IMG/VR virus record: IMGVR_UViG_3300032087_003134
Location: 1-29,630 of that record
Direction: 5' to 3' (one strand)
From: a virus
Length of the DNA stretch: 29,630 nucleotides
Shown here: piece after piece, positions 1-9,710 of the stretch
How the letters are laid out: every line of letters starts with the position of its first letter
How positions within the stretch are numbered: position 1 is the first letter of the stretch
Notes under the pieces: model-generated
Databases searched by the model: none
Told to the model about the DNA's origin: nothing
The model's input: only the letters and a program-made list of their open reading frames with translations
Position numbers and translations under genes: made by a program

Positions 1-750
1 AAATATTATTCCATCTGTATTATCAGTAGCTGCACCAGCTCCTTGTGTTCTGGCAGTATTTATTTCAGAAACTTCTGTCCAACTTGTTCCGTTCCAAGAC
101 TCTGCTTGTGTTTGAGGACTTACACTACCACCTCCCATAATAGCAGAAGTAGATGATCCTCCACCTTGTAAATTTTCTCTAGCAGTATTTAAATCATTAA
201 CTTCTGTCCAACTAGAACCATTCCATAATTCATTATTTGCAACAACATTACTTCCATTATGTCCGCCAATACATAAAGCTGCATTTTGTGTACCAGCTCC
301 ATTTGCAGCTCTTCTAGCTGTATTTAGTTCTGCAACCTCTGTCCAATTAGTTCCATCCCAACTTTCAACTAAACCATTATAGTCTGTTGGATGACCTCCA
401 TATCCTAATGTAGCACTTTGAGTTCCTTGTTGTGATCCAGATATTCTAGTTCTTGCTTGGTTTAAATTATTTACTTCTGTCCAAGTTGTACCATCATATG
501 CTTGTGTATTAGCAGTTGGGGGAGTACCACCACCAAAATAAATTGAATTTGCATGAGTTGTTCCAGACATCCAACCATTTTGCACACCACTAGCCATATT
601 ACCACCACTAGACCAAGCACCAGTTCCTAAAGCATAACCTCTTAATTTACTAGCTGATGAGTTATACCAAATTTCTCCTTCAACAGGGTTAGGTGGGTCT
701 GAGTCTAAATACTTTATGTTAAATCCTTTTATGCCTTTATAAGTTGCCAT
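1..750 (-). CDS. Kelch-like beta-propeller tail adhesin, 3' end outside window
   Basis: The first 250 codons of a gene that runs off the left edge, starting at the ATG at 750-748. After a short header (MATYKGIKGF) comes a GTGAWSSGG segment and then blades of about 50 residues. Each blade carries a W-[DN]-G-[ST]-x-W-T-E-V-x-[DE]-[LI]-N-x-A-R core followed by a G-T-x-x-A-x-x-x-G-G turn; four complete cores are visible. This pattern indicates a kelch-like beta-propeller. The gene is a tandem paralogue of the next one, one base away. Inference: a tail-tip or fibre protein that binds the host surface. Sure about the propeller repeats, less so about the virion position. Confidence 0.85.
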   Translation of the reverse strand, partial: MATYKGIKGFNIKYLDSDPPNPVEGEIWYNSSASKLRGYALGTGAWSSGGNMASGVQNGWMSGTTHANSIYFGGGTPPTANTQAYDGTTWTEVNNLNQARTRISGSQQGTQSATLGYGGHPTDYNGLVESWDGTNWTEVAELNTARRAANGAGTQNAALCIGGHNGSNVVANNELWNGSSWTEVNDLNTARENLQGGGSSTSAIMGGGSVSPQTQAESWNGTSWTEVSEINTARTQGAGAATDNTDGIIF

Positions 751-751
751 A

Positions 752-2560
752 TTAATCCGTTATTGTTAAATTACATATTGATTCAGGTACATTCCATTCT
801 TCTGTTGCACCACTAAATGGTGCTGTTCTTGAACCAGCTGCTATTGCGGCAGTAGATGTTCCACCTCCTGCTTGTTGTAAATCTCTTGCTGCTGCTAAAT
901 CTCCCACTTCAGTCCAACTTGTTCCGTTCCAATCTTCTGTTTTTGCTGTCATAGGTGGTATTTCTCCTGCAAAACATAATGCCGAAGAACTTGAAACACC
1001 TGCCATTCCTCTATGAATACCTAATTGATTTAAATCTCCTACTTCTGTCCAGCTAGTGCCATCCCATATTTCTGTTTCTGCTTTTCTAAAAGGAGGTGCT
1101 GGTGCTTCTCCAGCAGCTATTATCATAGCTGTTGAAGTTCCCGCACCATTAATTGCTGTTCTAGTTAAATTTATGTCACTTACTTCACTCCAAGATGAAC
1201 CGTTCCACAATTCTGTTGCAGCAGCATTACCACCAGCATATAGTGTTGCAGTTACCGAACCTTGTGATGCAGTTGCACCATAAAATCTTGCAGTATTTAA
1301 ATCTCCTACTTCCGTCCAACTTGAACCATCCCAAATTTCTGTAAGTGCAGAGGGATTTGTAAGCAATCCACCTTGTATTATTACAGATGTATTGACTGTT
1401 CCAGAACCTGCTAATGCTCGTCTTCCTGTATTGATAACTGTAGAGTTTGTCCAAGATGTTCCATCATATAATTCCATATTATTAGCTGTGGGATTACCAC
1501 CTGCTAACAATCCTGCTGTTTGTGAACCACCAAATGCTCTATTTCCAATTTTTGTATTTGTAACATTACTTGACGACCAAGCACCTGTACCAAAAACTTT
1601 TCCTGTAAGTTTCATATCACCTGTATCGCTACGAAAATAAACTTGTCCTTCGTTTTGTATTGAGTCTGTTATTCCTGCTTGAGACCATTCTTCTGTGTTT
1701 GTAATATTAGAATTTCCACCAAAAGATAAAGCAGTTACATCTGTTCCTTGATCGCTTCCCATGTTTTCATCTACTGCAACATTTAAATCTGCAACTTCAG
1801 TCCAAGATGATCCATTCCATGCTTCTGTTTTTCCTGTTCTTGGTGGTTCTCCTCCAAAAACTAATCCAAGTGCTTGACTTCCTGAACTTGCAAATTGTTG
1901 TCTACCAGTATTTAAATCTCCTACTTCAGTCCAAGCAGTTCCATTCCATGATTCTGCTAAAGCAGAATTAGGTGCTCCTGGAGAATTTCCACCTACTGCT
2001 AAAGCTGCTGTTGATGTTCCAAATCCTCCTAAATCTCCTCTACCTGTGTTTAAATCTGCAACTTCAGTTGCAGAAGAACCATCAAATAATTCTGTTAAAC
2101 CTGTGTATGTTGCAGGTGAGTAAATACCTGCGAAACTTAATAAAGCTGTTGATGTTCCCGCTGCTGCATGATTTTGTCTTGCTTGATTTAATGTTACAGG
2201 AGAGGTTGAAAAACTTGTTCCATCATATAATAAAATTTCATTCGTGCCATCTGATATTTGTCCTCCTGTAAGACAAGCTGCTGTTTGAGTTCCACCCGCA
2301 GCACCTTGACCTCTACCTGATGGAAGATTATTTTGTTCTGACCAAGAAGTACCATTATATTCTTCTGCATTAACTGTAACAGATGGAGCATAACCTCCTG
2401 CTGCTAAAGCTGCAGTTTGAGTTCCTGTTCCATATCCTCTATTTCTTCCAGTGTTCATAGTGCCACCACTAGACCATGTAGCACCAGCAAGTCCTCCTGC
2501 TAGAGGATCAGACGTTCTGTTCTTAACAGTAAATCCTTTTATGCTTTTATATTCTGCCAT
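752..2560 (-). CDS. Double kelch-like beta-propeller adhesin
   Basis: 602 residues made of two propeller units in tandem. Unit 1 (about residues 20-290) opens with GATWSSGG, has five WNG-[ST]-x-W-T-E-V type cores and closes with a TEEW segment. Unit 2 (about 300-600) opens with a linker (EGQVYFRSDTGDMKLTGKVF) and GTGAWSS, has five more cores and closes with another TEEWN segment, as expected if the last strand closes the first blade. The unit 2 linker matches the N-terminal linker of the neighbouring paralogue, while unit 1 has lost it. Nearly the whole protein is repeat, rich in Gly, Thr, Ser and Asn. Likely a host-recognition protein of the tail; the exact virion position cannot be told. 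Confidence 0.85.
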   Translation of the reverse strand: MAEYKSIKGFTVKNRTSDPLAGGLAGATWSSGGTMNTGRNRGYGTGTQTAALAAGGYAPSVTVNAEEYNGTSWSEQNNLPSGRGQGAAGGTQTAACLTGGQISDGTNEILLYDGTSFSTSPVTLNQARQNHAAAGTSTALLSFAGIYSPATYTGLTELFDGSSATEVADLNTGRGDLGGFGTSTAALAVGGNSPGAPNSALAESWNGTAWTEVGDLNTGRQQFASSGSQALGLVFGGEPPRTGKTEAWNGSSWTEVADLNVAVDENMGSDQGTDVTALSFGGNSNITNTEEWSQAGITDSIQNEGQVYFRSDTGDMKLTGKVFGTGAWSSSNVTNTKIGNRAFGGSQTAGLLAGGNPTANNMELYDGTSWTNSTVINTGRRALAGSGTVNTSVIIQGGLLTNPSALTEIWDGSSWTEVGDLNTARFYGATASQGSVTATLYAGGNAAATELWNGSSWSEVSDINLTRTAINGAGTSTAMIIAAGEAPAPPFRKAETEIWDGTSWTEVGDLNQLGIHRGMAGVSSSSALCFAGEIPPMTAKTEDWNGTSWTEVGDLAAARDLQQAGGGTSTAAIAAGSRTAPFSGATEEWNVPESICNLTITD

Positions 2561-2570
2561 AAGGATTTTA

Positions 2571-4775
2571 CTATGGTAATGTTATATCTGTTGGTCTTGA
2601 ATTTGTAGCTTTGTATTCATCTGATTCTGCATCCCAAGCTGCTTGTGCTGCTTGAACAATCGGTGTTACAATAGCTTGTGCTTCTGCTTTAGTTAAATCA
2701 ACATAAACAGGCTTCATATTACCATAATCAACTTCTGCTGCTTTTTGTAATGCTGCTATTTTAGTATAATCACGTTCTTTAGCTTCTTGTTCATCACGCT
2801 TTTTTAAAGCAGCCATTTTGTTTTGGTATTCCATTAGGTCTGCATTAGCATCTAATACTTCACTATGTAGACTCCAATTAGATATAGAAGCCTGTAGTTT
2901 TGAACTATCTGTACTTGCTGGACTTGCATTATGAGCATTGTTTTGTCCATCACTTAGTAAGGTAAATCCATTTCCTCCTTTCAAATCATCATTAGATATA
3001 GTAGTTACTGTAGTAGATACACTCTCACTTCCGTCTATATATACTTTAATAGTTGGAGTAATTCCCGAAGGCTTTGTTACTACTAAGTGGTGCCATTCCC
3101 CATCATTTACATCTGTTGCTGCTGTAATAGTTTGACTACTATCTATGAGAGTAAGTACCATATTACTAGCATTTACTTCCATTTTTAATCCATCAGTAAC
3201 GGCTCCTTCTGTATTGCTAAACAGTACACCTGTAGCGTCTAGCGTAGTTTTAAACCAGCCTGATATAGATAAATTAGATGTTGTGGTAAATATATTTCCT
3301 GATTTAGCTCCTCCTTGATAATATATAGGATCTGAAGCATTATGTGTATAAGTTACGTCTGTACCATTATGAGAATCTAGGAAAGATGTACCTGATACAG
3401 CATCATAAAGAGAAGCTCCATCACCTGCTTCATCTCCACATCGTATATGTCTTTCTAAGTAAGAAGCACAAGAACTATCCATTACATTAAAATAATTTCC
3501 TGAATTGTAAATTTCAGAAATTTCTTGAGAAGTTAGACTCTTACGCCAAGTAGATAATTCGTCTATATCTGCTGTATATTGCGTAGTTCCTATGTTTGGA
3601 AAAGTGTTAGGAGTGGTACTAGCACCAGGTAATCTTGATAATATACCTGCATTTACAACAGTTAAAGCTGCTGAATCAGGGTCATATGTACCTGCCTGTG
3701 TTGCAGTAGTCCCTACAGTAGTATTTCCTGCATTTATTGATAATGTAGAATTAGTTATAGCTGTGTATAAACTAGCATTTTGAGGTATGTTTATAACATA
3801 ATGATGCCAATCTGTAGAATTAGCATTACTCACGTCAAAACTTTTCCATCCACCTGCTCCCCAAGATCCTGATCGTTGATAATCTCTATTAGCTCTTTGT
3901 ACATATAATTTATTATATTGAAAATATATAAAAAATTGACCTTCCCAAGTATCATAAGTAGAGTGAAAGGGAGCTCCATGATCATGATAATATTGATACA
4001 TTATCATTTGCTGACTACTTTGTGTCTTATCTCCTTTATGCCAGAAACTTATAGCAGAATCAGTTTGAGTCCACCAATGCACAGTTCCACCTGATCTTGT
4101 ACTATCATCATAAGTAGGAAACCAGCCTTTATTGTTTGTAAAAGTTGTTTGACTATACATACCTTCAGCAGGAGTATTTCCAGGTGTCCGAGCATATTTT
4201 GTATTTGAGCTATCTATTTGCTCAGTCAAATTTTGCGTTGTAGTATTACTATCTGTTTGTATTACTTTAGCATTTGTAAAGTTATCGTATCCACCATGTC
4301 TAAATAGAACAGGCTTATATGTAGTAGTAGGGTTCTCACTTGTTTTAAACCACTGACTGTAATTAAATGATTTATTTGTTCCAATATGTTGATGCATAAA
4401 ATCTCTATCTCCAGAACCTACTGGAGAAACTGTGTTTCCATTTACATCAAAGTTAAGACCGCCTTTAGCAAATTTATTTTTAAACTCACCTGCATCTGGT
4501 GTAAGTTTAACAGCTTGTTCGTTTCCAATTACGTCGCCTGTTTGACTAGCTGCCGATGAACTTACTGTACGAGATACAGCCGGACACCAATTTTGTCCAT
4601 CTGGACTCATTTCCATTTCTACGTCTACTGTACCGGATAGACTATTATCTGTTGTTACCGTTAATATGTGATTCTTTGTACGAGGTCCAAGTTCAATAGG
4701 ATCACTAACAACCTCGGCTCCGCCAGCCTTAGTCGTTTCGGTAGTCTTAAATTTTTTCTTATAATTAGATGCCAT
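2571..4775 (-). CDS. LamG/concanavalin-like virion protein (putative tail spike or adhesin)
   Basis: 734 residues. The N-terminal 110 residues look like a small beta domain (VEMEMSPDGQNWCPA). Two LamG/concanavalin-A-like domains follow, near residues 125-420 and 480-640. Both have the hallmark strand pair, an SxWFKT segment followed about 70-200 residues later by WHHYVINI or EWHHLVVTK. The last 90 residues are helical and charged. LamG-type domains usually bind glycans, so recognition of a host surface polysaccharide is the likely role. It is the first gene after the capsid terminator and lies upstream of the kelch genes, forming an adhesin cassette. An AGGAG ribosome site precedes the ATG at 4775. 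Confidence 0.8.
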   Translation of the reverse strand: MASNYKKKFKTTETTKAGGAEVVSDPIELGPRTKNHILTVTTDNSLSGTVDVEMEMSPDGQNWCPAVSRTVSSSAASQTGDVIGNEQAVKLTPDAGEFKNKFAKGGLNFDVNGNTVSPVGSGDRDFMHQHIGTNKSFNYSQWFKTSENPTTTYKPVLFRHGGYDNFTNAKVIQTDSNTTTQNLTEQIDSSNTKYARTPGNTPAEGMYSQTTFTNNKGWFPTYDDSTRSGGTVHWWTQTDSAISFWHKGDKTQSSQQMIMYQYYHDHGAPFHSTYDTWEGQFFIYFQYNKLYVQRANRDYQRSGSWGAGGWKSFDVSNANSTDWHHYVINIPQNASLYTAITNSTLSINAGNTTVGTTATQAGTYDPDSAALTVVNAGILSRLPGASTTPNTFPNIGTTQYTADIDELSTWRKSLTSQEISEIYNSGNYFNVMDSSCASYLERHIRCGDEAGDGASLYDAVSGTSFLDSHNGTDVTYTHNASDPIYYQGGAKSGNIFTTTSNLSISGWFKTTLDATGVLFSNTEGAVTDGLKMEVNASNMVLTLIDSSQTITAATDVNDGEWHHLVVTKPSGITPTIKVYIDGSESVSTTVTTISNDDLKGGNGFTLLSDGQNNAHNASPASTDSSKLQASISNWSLHSEVLDANADLMEYQNKMAALKKRDEQEAKERDYTKIAALQKAAEVDYGNMKPVYVDLTKAEAQAIVTPIVQAAQAAWDAESDEYKATNSRPTDITLP

Positions 4776-4800
4776 TTAAACTCCTATATAGTAACTCCCT

Positions 4801-4833
4801 AAAAACCCCCCAGCCGTTTTTGAAGCTGAGGGG
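4801..4833 (-). terminator. Rho-independent terminator after major capsid gene
   Basis: Read on the minus strand, the arms at 4833-4825 (CCCCTCAGC) and 4814-4806 (GCTGGGGGG) form a nine-pair GC-rich stem with one mismatch. A ten-base loop separates them and TTTTT follows at 4805-4801. This is a textbook intrinsic terminator 37 bases past the capsid stop. It would let capsid be made in excess over the downstream adhesins. Confidence 0.9.
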
Positions 4834-4862
4834 AGAGCGTCAGGGAGGAATACGCTCTTTTA
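4834..4862 (+). terminator. Second hairpin in the capsid/LamG gap
   Basis: AGAGCGT (4834-4840) and ACGCTCT (4852-4858) form a seven-pair stem with an eleven-base loop. On the plus strand a short T run follows (4858-4861). On the minus strand it is a stem directly before the main terminator. It could stop antisense transcription or protect the capsid mRNA 3' end; the T run is short, so confidence is moderate. Confidence 0.5.
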
Positions 4863-4869
4863 CTTTAGA

Positions 4870-6153
4870 TTAAGATAATCCAGAGATTACACCATGAAAA
4901 CATGGGTTAATGTAAATCTGAAGATATCCACCGTAACGTGCTTCGTACGCATCGCTAGAAGCTTTACGTAAGAAAACAGTTCCGTCATCATCAAACCAAC
5001 CGAAGTCTGGTCTGTGGTGAATGTGGATATGAGCATCATTTAGAAGATATAGTCTGTCATCTTCAACAAAACGCTCTGGGAAGATCCCAACAGGTCCGTC
5101 GATAGACATAAACTGAATACCACTAAAAGATAGAGGTGCTCCGTTTGCAGTTTTTAATCCTGCTCTAGTTTCTACGTTGTACTGAACTTTGTCTTCAATA
5201 ATATGAAGAATTTTTTCATACTGCTTAAACGAACAAACAATAAGGTTTGGAGACTTACCACACTGCTTCTTAACTTTCAACATCATTTCGTTAAGTAAGT
5301 CAGTAGATATCTCTGTTCCTACGTTAAGTTTCTGAGCAGCTTTCCATCTACGTCCGTGGTTGATTCCGTAAGAAGAATCTGTAGAAGCAGACTTATCAAG
5401 AAGTTTAAGACCTTCTGGGTCAGCATCTTTAGAATTTTGCATGTAGATTTCAGCAGCTTGTAGGTTACCAGAACCGTCTTCAAAGTTACCTAAAACAACT
5501 TTACTAGAAGATAAAGTAACAGTAGGACTAGTAGTATTATCTGGATCAACAGCTATAATCTCTACACCTTTAATAGTAGTTCCAGCTCCAGTAGAAGCAG
5601 AAGAACTTACTTCAACGTCTACAAGATCTCTTTCTTCAAAGTTAGCTTCTTTCATGTCAGCAATAGGAACAACAATGTTTCCGTCACTATCAGCAGCTAA
5701 TAAAGCAGCCTTAGGATCTAAAGCATCAACAGCTACAGAAGTACCTAGTTTACCAGATCCATCATTAAAAAGAGCACGAGAAAGGTTTCTCATAAAAGAC
5801 TCAACACCTTTTTGAACTACTTCTTTAGTAGCTCTAACAAAAGCACCTTCGTCAGAAAGAGAAGCTTTGATAGTCTCTCTATCGATTTCTACAACAGCAT
5901 ACATCTTTTTAGCAGTGATTCTTGCATCTCCATAGATAGCTGTGTTAGAAGAAGGTAATTCACCAGAACCAACACCACCACTAAAAGATTGTGGAATAGC
6001 GATAGCTAGTTCTTTACCTGTAAAATTGTAAGATTTTTTTACTCGCCCTAAAAGTACGTTGGCTGAGTTATATACATTCTCAGAAAGCTTTTCGTACTTA
6101 ATCTTAAATAGAGCTGAGACTTCATCTAATGACATTTTAAATTGATTAGACAT
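4870..6153 (-). CDS. Major capsid protein
   Basis: 427 residues, a typical length for a major capsid protein. It lies directly after a scaffold-like gene and portal and before a strong terminator. The N-terminal region reads as a helix (SLDEVSALFKIKYEKLSENV), then SFSGGVGSGELP and an E-loop-like section with KKMYAVVEIDRETIKASLSD, then a long helix (FVRATKEVVQKGVESFMRNL). The C-terminal third has a P-domain-like NLIVCSFKQYEKIL segment and a RKASSDAYEARYGGYLQIYI end. These are usual features of HK97-fold capsid proteins of podovirus or siphovirus type. No protease cleavage site is obvious. Identity rests on gene order and this pattern rather than on a match to a named family. Confidence 0.88.
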   Translation of the reverse strand: MSNQFKMSLDEVSALFKIKYEKLSENVYNSANVLLGRVKKSYNFTGKELAIAIPQSFSGGVGSGELPSSNTAIYGDARITAKKMYAVVEIDRETIKASLSDEGAFVRATKEVVQKGVESFMRNLSRALFNDGSGKLGTSVAVDALDPKAALLAADSDGNIVVPIADMKEANFEERDLVDVEVSSSASTGAGTTIKGVEIIAVDPDNTTSPTVTLSSSKVVLGNFEDGSGNLQAAEIYMQNSKDADPEGLKLLDKSASTDSSYGINHGRRWKAAQKLNVGTEISTDLLNEMMLKVKKQCGKSPNLIVCSFKQYEKILHIIEDKVQYNVETRAGLKTANGAPLSFSGIQFMSIDGPVGIFPERFVEDDRLYLLNDAHIHIHHRPDFGWFDDDGTVFLRKASSDAYEARYGGYLQIYINPCFHGVISGLS

Positions 6154-6176
6154 TTTAACTCCTTAGTTAATTAAGT

Positions 6177-7343
6177 TTATAAATCGTCAAAATCTATATA
6201 ACTTTCTTTAGATCTTGACTCCTTCTTTTTTGTTTCTTTAGGCTCTGCCTTTTTAGAAACGGTTTTGGATGCTTGTTCAAGCATGTCACCATAAACCTCT
6301 TGCACAATCTCCTTCAGGTCGTCGTTATCAAAAGATGGGTTCTCCATAATCACCTGTTGAAGGCTTTCGACTACTGATTCTTGATCTGCTAGTTGTGGAC
6401 TAATACTAGATAAAACATCATCCGCTCTGGAGAAAGCTATACTATGAGTATAATACTCAGCTACAGCTTGAGGGTTAATGTCTCCTTCGTACTCAGAATC
6501 CAACAATTCCTGGTAAGCATTTTCAAACTCTTCATCCGACATACTGTGAGCTTCCTGAACATCGGCAATCTCCATCTCCAGTTCCTTTAAGGCTTGCTGT
6601 TTTTGGGCTTGCTCTTGTGCAGACTCTTGTTGTTTGAGGAGATACTCGTTTTGAGCAAGTAGTTCCTCATTTTTTAATTCTTCAGGGGACATCATGCTTA
6701 ATCGCTCAACTTCGGGTGCTAACTGGCTTAGAAGTTCCCTCTTAAACTCGTGAGGCTTCATTCCAGAAAATTCTGCGAAATAAGCTAATGCTCCTAAAGC
6801 ATCATCATTTTTTAATTTATCAGCAAACGAATTAATATAATTATTAATATTATCAATTTGTTTACTGTAATCTTCCCTTTCCCTTTCAAATTCTTTTCTC
6901 TCTGAAGAAAATTCTTGAAATTTTTTATCGTAAGACATTTTACCACTATAATTATTTAATAATTCTTGTAGCTCTACGTCTACTTCTTCTCCATCTACTT
7001 TGTGCTTAAATACTGCATTAGCCGGCATCTCAAGGTTTTCTTCTCCGTACTTTGCAATAAGTTTTTTAATTTCTTCTGTCTTCTCTTCCTTCGCTCTAGC
7101 AATAACTTCTGCTTCTTCTGCTTCTTCTCTCGCTTCTGCTGTACTTTGCTCTTTAGACTCTGATTTGTCCGTTTTTCCCGAAATCTCTTTTTTAGCATCA
7201 CTTAATACTTCTGCTCCTGATCTCCCATCTGTTAATGCATCTAGTTCATCAAAAGATAGTGTTTGCGCACTTTCATTAGCTTCTGGAGCTAAATCCACCT
7301 CTTGTTGAATTTCTTGCACCTGATTTGTTGCTTCATCACTCAT
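6177..7343 (-). CDS. Scaffolding protein
   Basis: 388 residues, very acidic and helical. Glu, Lys, Gln and Ala dominate, with long coiled-coil-like stretches around residues 60-160 and 210-260, and the C-terminus turns basic (SKKAEPKETKKKESRSKES). A Glu-rich protein of this size between portal and major capsid, with a positively charged C-terminal end, is the classic profile of an internal capsid scaffold. In P22-like phages the basic end contacts the shell. The downstream capsid gene starts 23 bases later. The sequence itself is low-complexity, so the function rests on composition and position. Confidence 0.85.
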   Translation of the reverse strand: MSDEATNQVQEIQQEVDLAPEANESAQTLSFDELDALTDGRSGAEVLSDAKKEISGKTDKSESKEQSTAEAREEAEEAEVIARAKEEKTEEIKKLIAKYGEENLEMPANAVFKHKVDGEEVDVELQELLNNYSGKMSYDKKFQEFSSERKEFEREREDYSKQIDNINNYINSFADKLKNDDALGALAYFAEFSGMKPHEFKRELLSQLAPEVERLSMMSPEELKNEELLAQNEYLLKQQESAQEQAQKQQALKELEMEIADVQEAHSMSDEEFENAYQELLDSEYEGDINPQAVAEYYTHSIAFSRADDVLSSISPQLADQESVVESLQQVIMENPSFDNDDLKEIVQEVYGDMLEQASKTVSKKAEPKETKKKESRSKESYIDFDDL

Positions 7344-7344
7344 T

Positions 7345-9453
7345 TTAGTTTTCTCCCTTTTCTTCTATTTCTGATTTATCTTCTCCTGGAACCATTCCAG
7401 TAATTACCTCTCCTCTATTAGCTTGTCCTTGAACAACTAATTTTTGCTGTTCTACAGACCTTGGAGTAAATCCATTTGGAAAAATTGGAAAATTAGCTAA
7501 CTCTGCTAACTTAGCCTCAAATAAAGGATTTACCCTAGCTTTTTCTACCATCAAAAATTCATGTATAGCGATGTGTTCCATCATCTCTTCTCTGTACTCT
7601 ACAGGACATTCTTCTTTAAATGTACGCTCTTGCATTGCTTTAGAATGTACTTTCCAGTGTATGATGTGATCTTCAAATTCTTCAGGATCTCCCACAGGTC
7701 TTCCTGCCATTATATCTTCAGTCTCAGATTCAGCAGCTCTTACAGAAACAGTTAATAAACTATTCATTTTGTCTGTATTACCTAGATCTAATAAGTCAAG
7801 CCATCTCTCATCTGATAGTAAATTAGGTTTCATTTGCATAAGTTCTATAACACGTTGTACTTTACCGGCTTTAGATTCAGGTAAGCCTGATCCAAGTTCT
7901 AATCTAATGTCATAATTTTTACTTAAATTAGCAGTATCAAAATGTCTAATTGCATACTTATTATTTTTACCTACTATACGTACCATACGTCCATCATCAG
8001 GCTCATAATAATCTCCTGCAACAGATATTGTCATTTTTGCAAGCTCTTTAATCATTTCATTATGCTTGATTACTGTGGTACTGTTTCTTTCTTGTTCTTG
8101 TTCATTTAAAAATTGTAAAGCAACGGCAGCAGTAATACCTTTAGGAGGTGTTCCTCTAGATACCCCTTGGATACCATATATTTGTCCCATTTCATTACGT
8201 AACTGATCCCTGAAATTGTATGCTTCTGGAGGATTTGGTTGAGTTTGTAACATTTGAGGAGGTACTGGACCTTGGTACTGTACAATAGTATTATCATTAC
8301 CTAGTGATTCTATTTTACAAGCACCTCTAGGCATAACCCACTTAGCGTGTCCCATCATGTAAATGTTCTTAGCTAATAAGGTAGATAAATTATCATGCAT
8401 ATTTTGTATAGGTCTTACCATTTCGTATTGAGATATTCCGTTTAACTGCTCAGGTACATCCATATCAGTTATACGCACTAGTGGTAAATTACCGTGGCTA
8501 AATCTTAGTATGTCCATTTCTAGGATACAATCATCAGTAAATTTTACATAATATCCTTGAGGACAGTATTTAGTTTTTTTATGAAAGAATTCGTAGTAAA
8601 CTGTTTCCTCTTCAAGAAAATGCTCTGTAAGGTCATCTGAATCGAAAGCTTTTACATCAGCAGTTCTTTTTAATTTATCAGCTTTAGTAGGATACATTTT
8701 TTTCAATGTTTCTGTAGCCTCTACTTTAGTTCTAAAACAGTATTCTACTTTATCAAAACTTTTTTGTCTTTGTAGATATACTCTCCAAGGAACCTCTATT
8801 TCATATTCTACATCTCCAACATGTATAGGTTTACTAGGATCTATTTTTAGAGGAACGCCTTGAGCATCCAATATCTTGTTTCCATTCTTATCTATGAAAT
8901 CAAGAGATATACCTAGATCTCTAGCTTTGACATATAAAGGATGTAAATCTCCCTTATCTTTGTTCCAATTTACAAAACAAAATGACTCGCCAAATATAAA
9001 AGCATTTCTTAGCATTTTAGCTCTAAGTTCTTCTATATTATTAATATACCAAATATGATCTATTAGATATTTTACAGCTTTAGCTGCATTTCTATCTTCA
9101 TACTCATCATTAGTAGGCATAATATTTACTGAAGGCTTTAATCTAGATAATTGAGATATACGAGTTTCTGTCATGTCATGAAGGTGATTAACAATAAATT
9201 TATTAATCTTGTTAAGGAATTGACGCTCTGATCGTCTAATATCTGTACGCTTGATAGTGGTTACAGAACCTCGATATGATTCTAGATTTTTTCTACATTT
9301 AGAGTTTCTACTAATTGCTTGTTTTTCTAAAGATTTAACTACTTTAGTACACCACTCTAGTAATTCTTTTTCGTCTTCTTTGTTTATTGCGTGGAATGGT
9401 TTTACGTTTATTTTATCCGGTCGGTCGTCACCTAATTCATCAAAATAACTCAT
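7345..9453 (-). CDS. Portal protein
   Basis: 702 residues between the packaging genes and the scaffold, which is the portal position. Visible features agree with the large portals of P22-like podoviruses: an N-terminal helical segment with many Arg, the SRLKPSVNIMPTNDEYEDRN stretch near residue 105, a beta-rich wing, and a middle part with GISQYEMVRPIQNMHDNLST followed by helices. A GTPPKGITAAVALQFLNEQE segment of the kind seen before the channel helix lies near residue 435. The product would form the dodecameric vertex through which DNA is packaged. It ends one base before the scaffold start codon region, so the two are probably translationally coupled. Confidence 0.88.
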   Translation of the reverse strand: MSYFDELGDDRPDKINVKPFHAINKEDEKELLEWCTKVVKSLEKQAISRNSKCRKNLESYRGSVTTIKRTDIRRSERQFLNKINKFIVNHLHDMTETRISQLSRLKPSVNIMPTNDEYEDRNAAKAVKYLIDHIWYINNIEELRAKMLRNAFIFGESFCFVNWNKDKGDLHPLYVKARDLGISLDFIDKNGNKILDAQGVPLKIDPSKPIHVGDVEYEIEVPWRVYLQRQKSFDKVEYCFRTKVEATETLKKMYPTKADKLKRTADVKAFDSDDLTEHFLEEETVYYEFFHKKTKYCPQGYYVKFTDDCILEMDILRFSHGNLPLVRITDMDVPEQLNGISQYEMVRPIQNMHDNLSTLLAKNIYMMGHAKWVMPRGACKIESLGNDNTIVQYQGPVPPQMLQTQPNPPEAYNFRDQLRNEMGQIYGIQGVSRGTPPKGITAAVALQFLNEQEQERNSTTVIKHNEMIKELAKMTISVAGDYYEPDDGRMVRIVGKNNKYAIRHFDTANLSKNYDIRLELGSGLPESKAGKVQRVIELMQMKPNLLSDERWLDLLDLGNTDKMNSLLTVSVRAAESETEDIMAGRPVGDPEEFEDHIIHWKVHSKAMQERTFKEECPVEYREEMMEHIAIHEFLMVEKARVNPLFEAKLAELANFPIFPNGFTPRSVEQQKLVVQGQANRGEVITGMVPGEDKSEIEEKGEN

Positions 9454-9461
9454 TTATGCTC

Positions 9462-9707
9462 CTATACCATTCTGTATATTTCTTCATTTTCGTCTTGTTG
9501 CTCTTGATTTATTTCATCGAATACTTTGTCAGGATCGGCAAACTTCTCAGTATTGAGAGCTTCCTCGGCTGGCATAAATTGTACGGTGTGTGTTTGTTTT
9601 TCCAAACTTTTCACCAAAATCAGAGCATACAGAGTAAAAGGTAACAGAATCATGCTTAAAATGCAAGATAAAAGTGAAAAAATTACTGAAATCTGTGTAA
9701 TATCCAT
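9462..9707 (-). CDS. Small single-span membrane protein between terminase and portal
   Basis: 81 residues. Residues 5-33 are strongly hydrophobic (SVIFSLLSCILSMILLPFTL and following), giving one long membrane helix. Residues 45-81 are acidic and soluble (KVFDEINQEQQDENEEIY). The gene fits in the 8-and-3-base gaps between the portal and large terminase genes on the same strand, so it is co-transcribed with the packaging genes. I do not recognise the family. A role in anchoring or regulating packaging, or a virion membrane-contact protein, is only a guess. Confidence 0.7.
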   Translation of the reverse strand: MDITQISVIFSLLSCILSMILLPFTLYALILVKSLEKQTHTVQFMPAEEALNTEKFADPDKVFDEINQEQQDENEEIYRMV

Positions 9708-9710
9708 AGT

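Noticed and set aside
7000-7308. 102-residue plus-strand frame opposite the scaffold gene
   Set aside because: It mirrors the Glu-rich coding sequence and is Ser/Leu-rich, as antisense of such codons must be.
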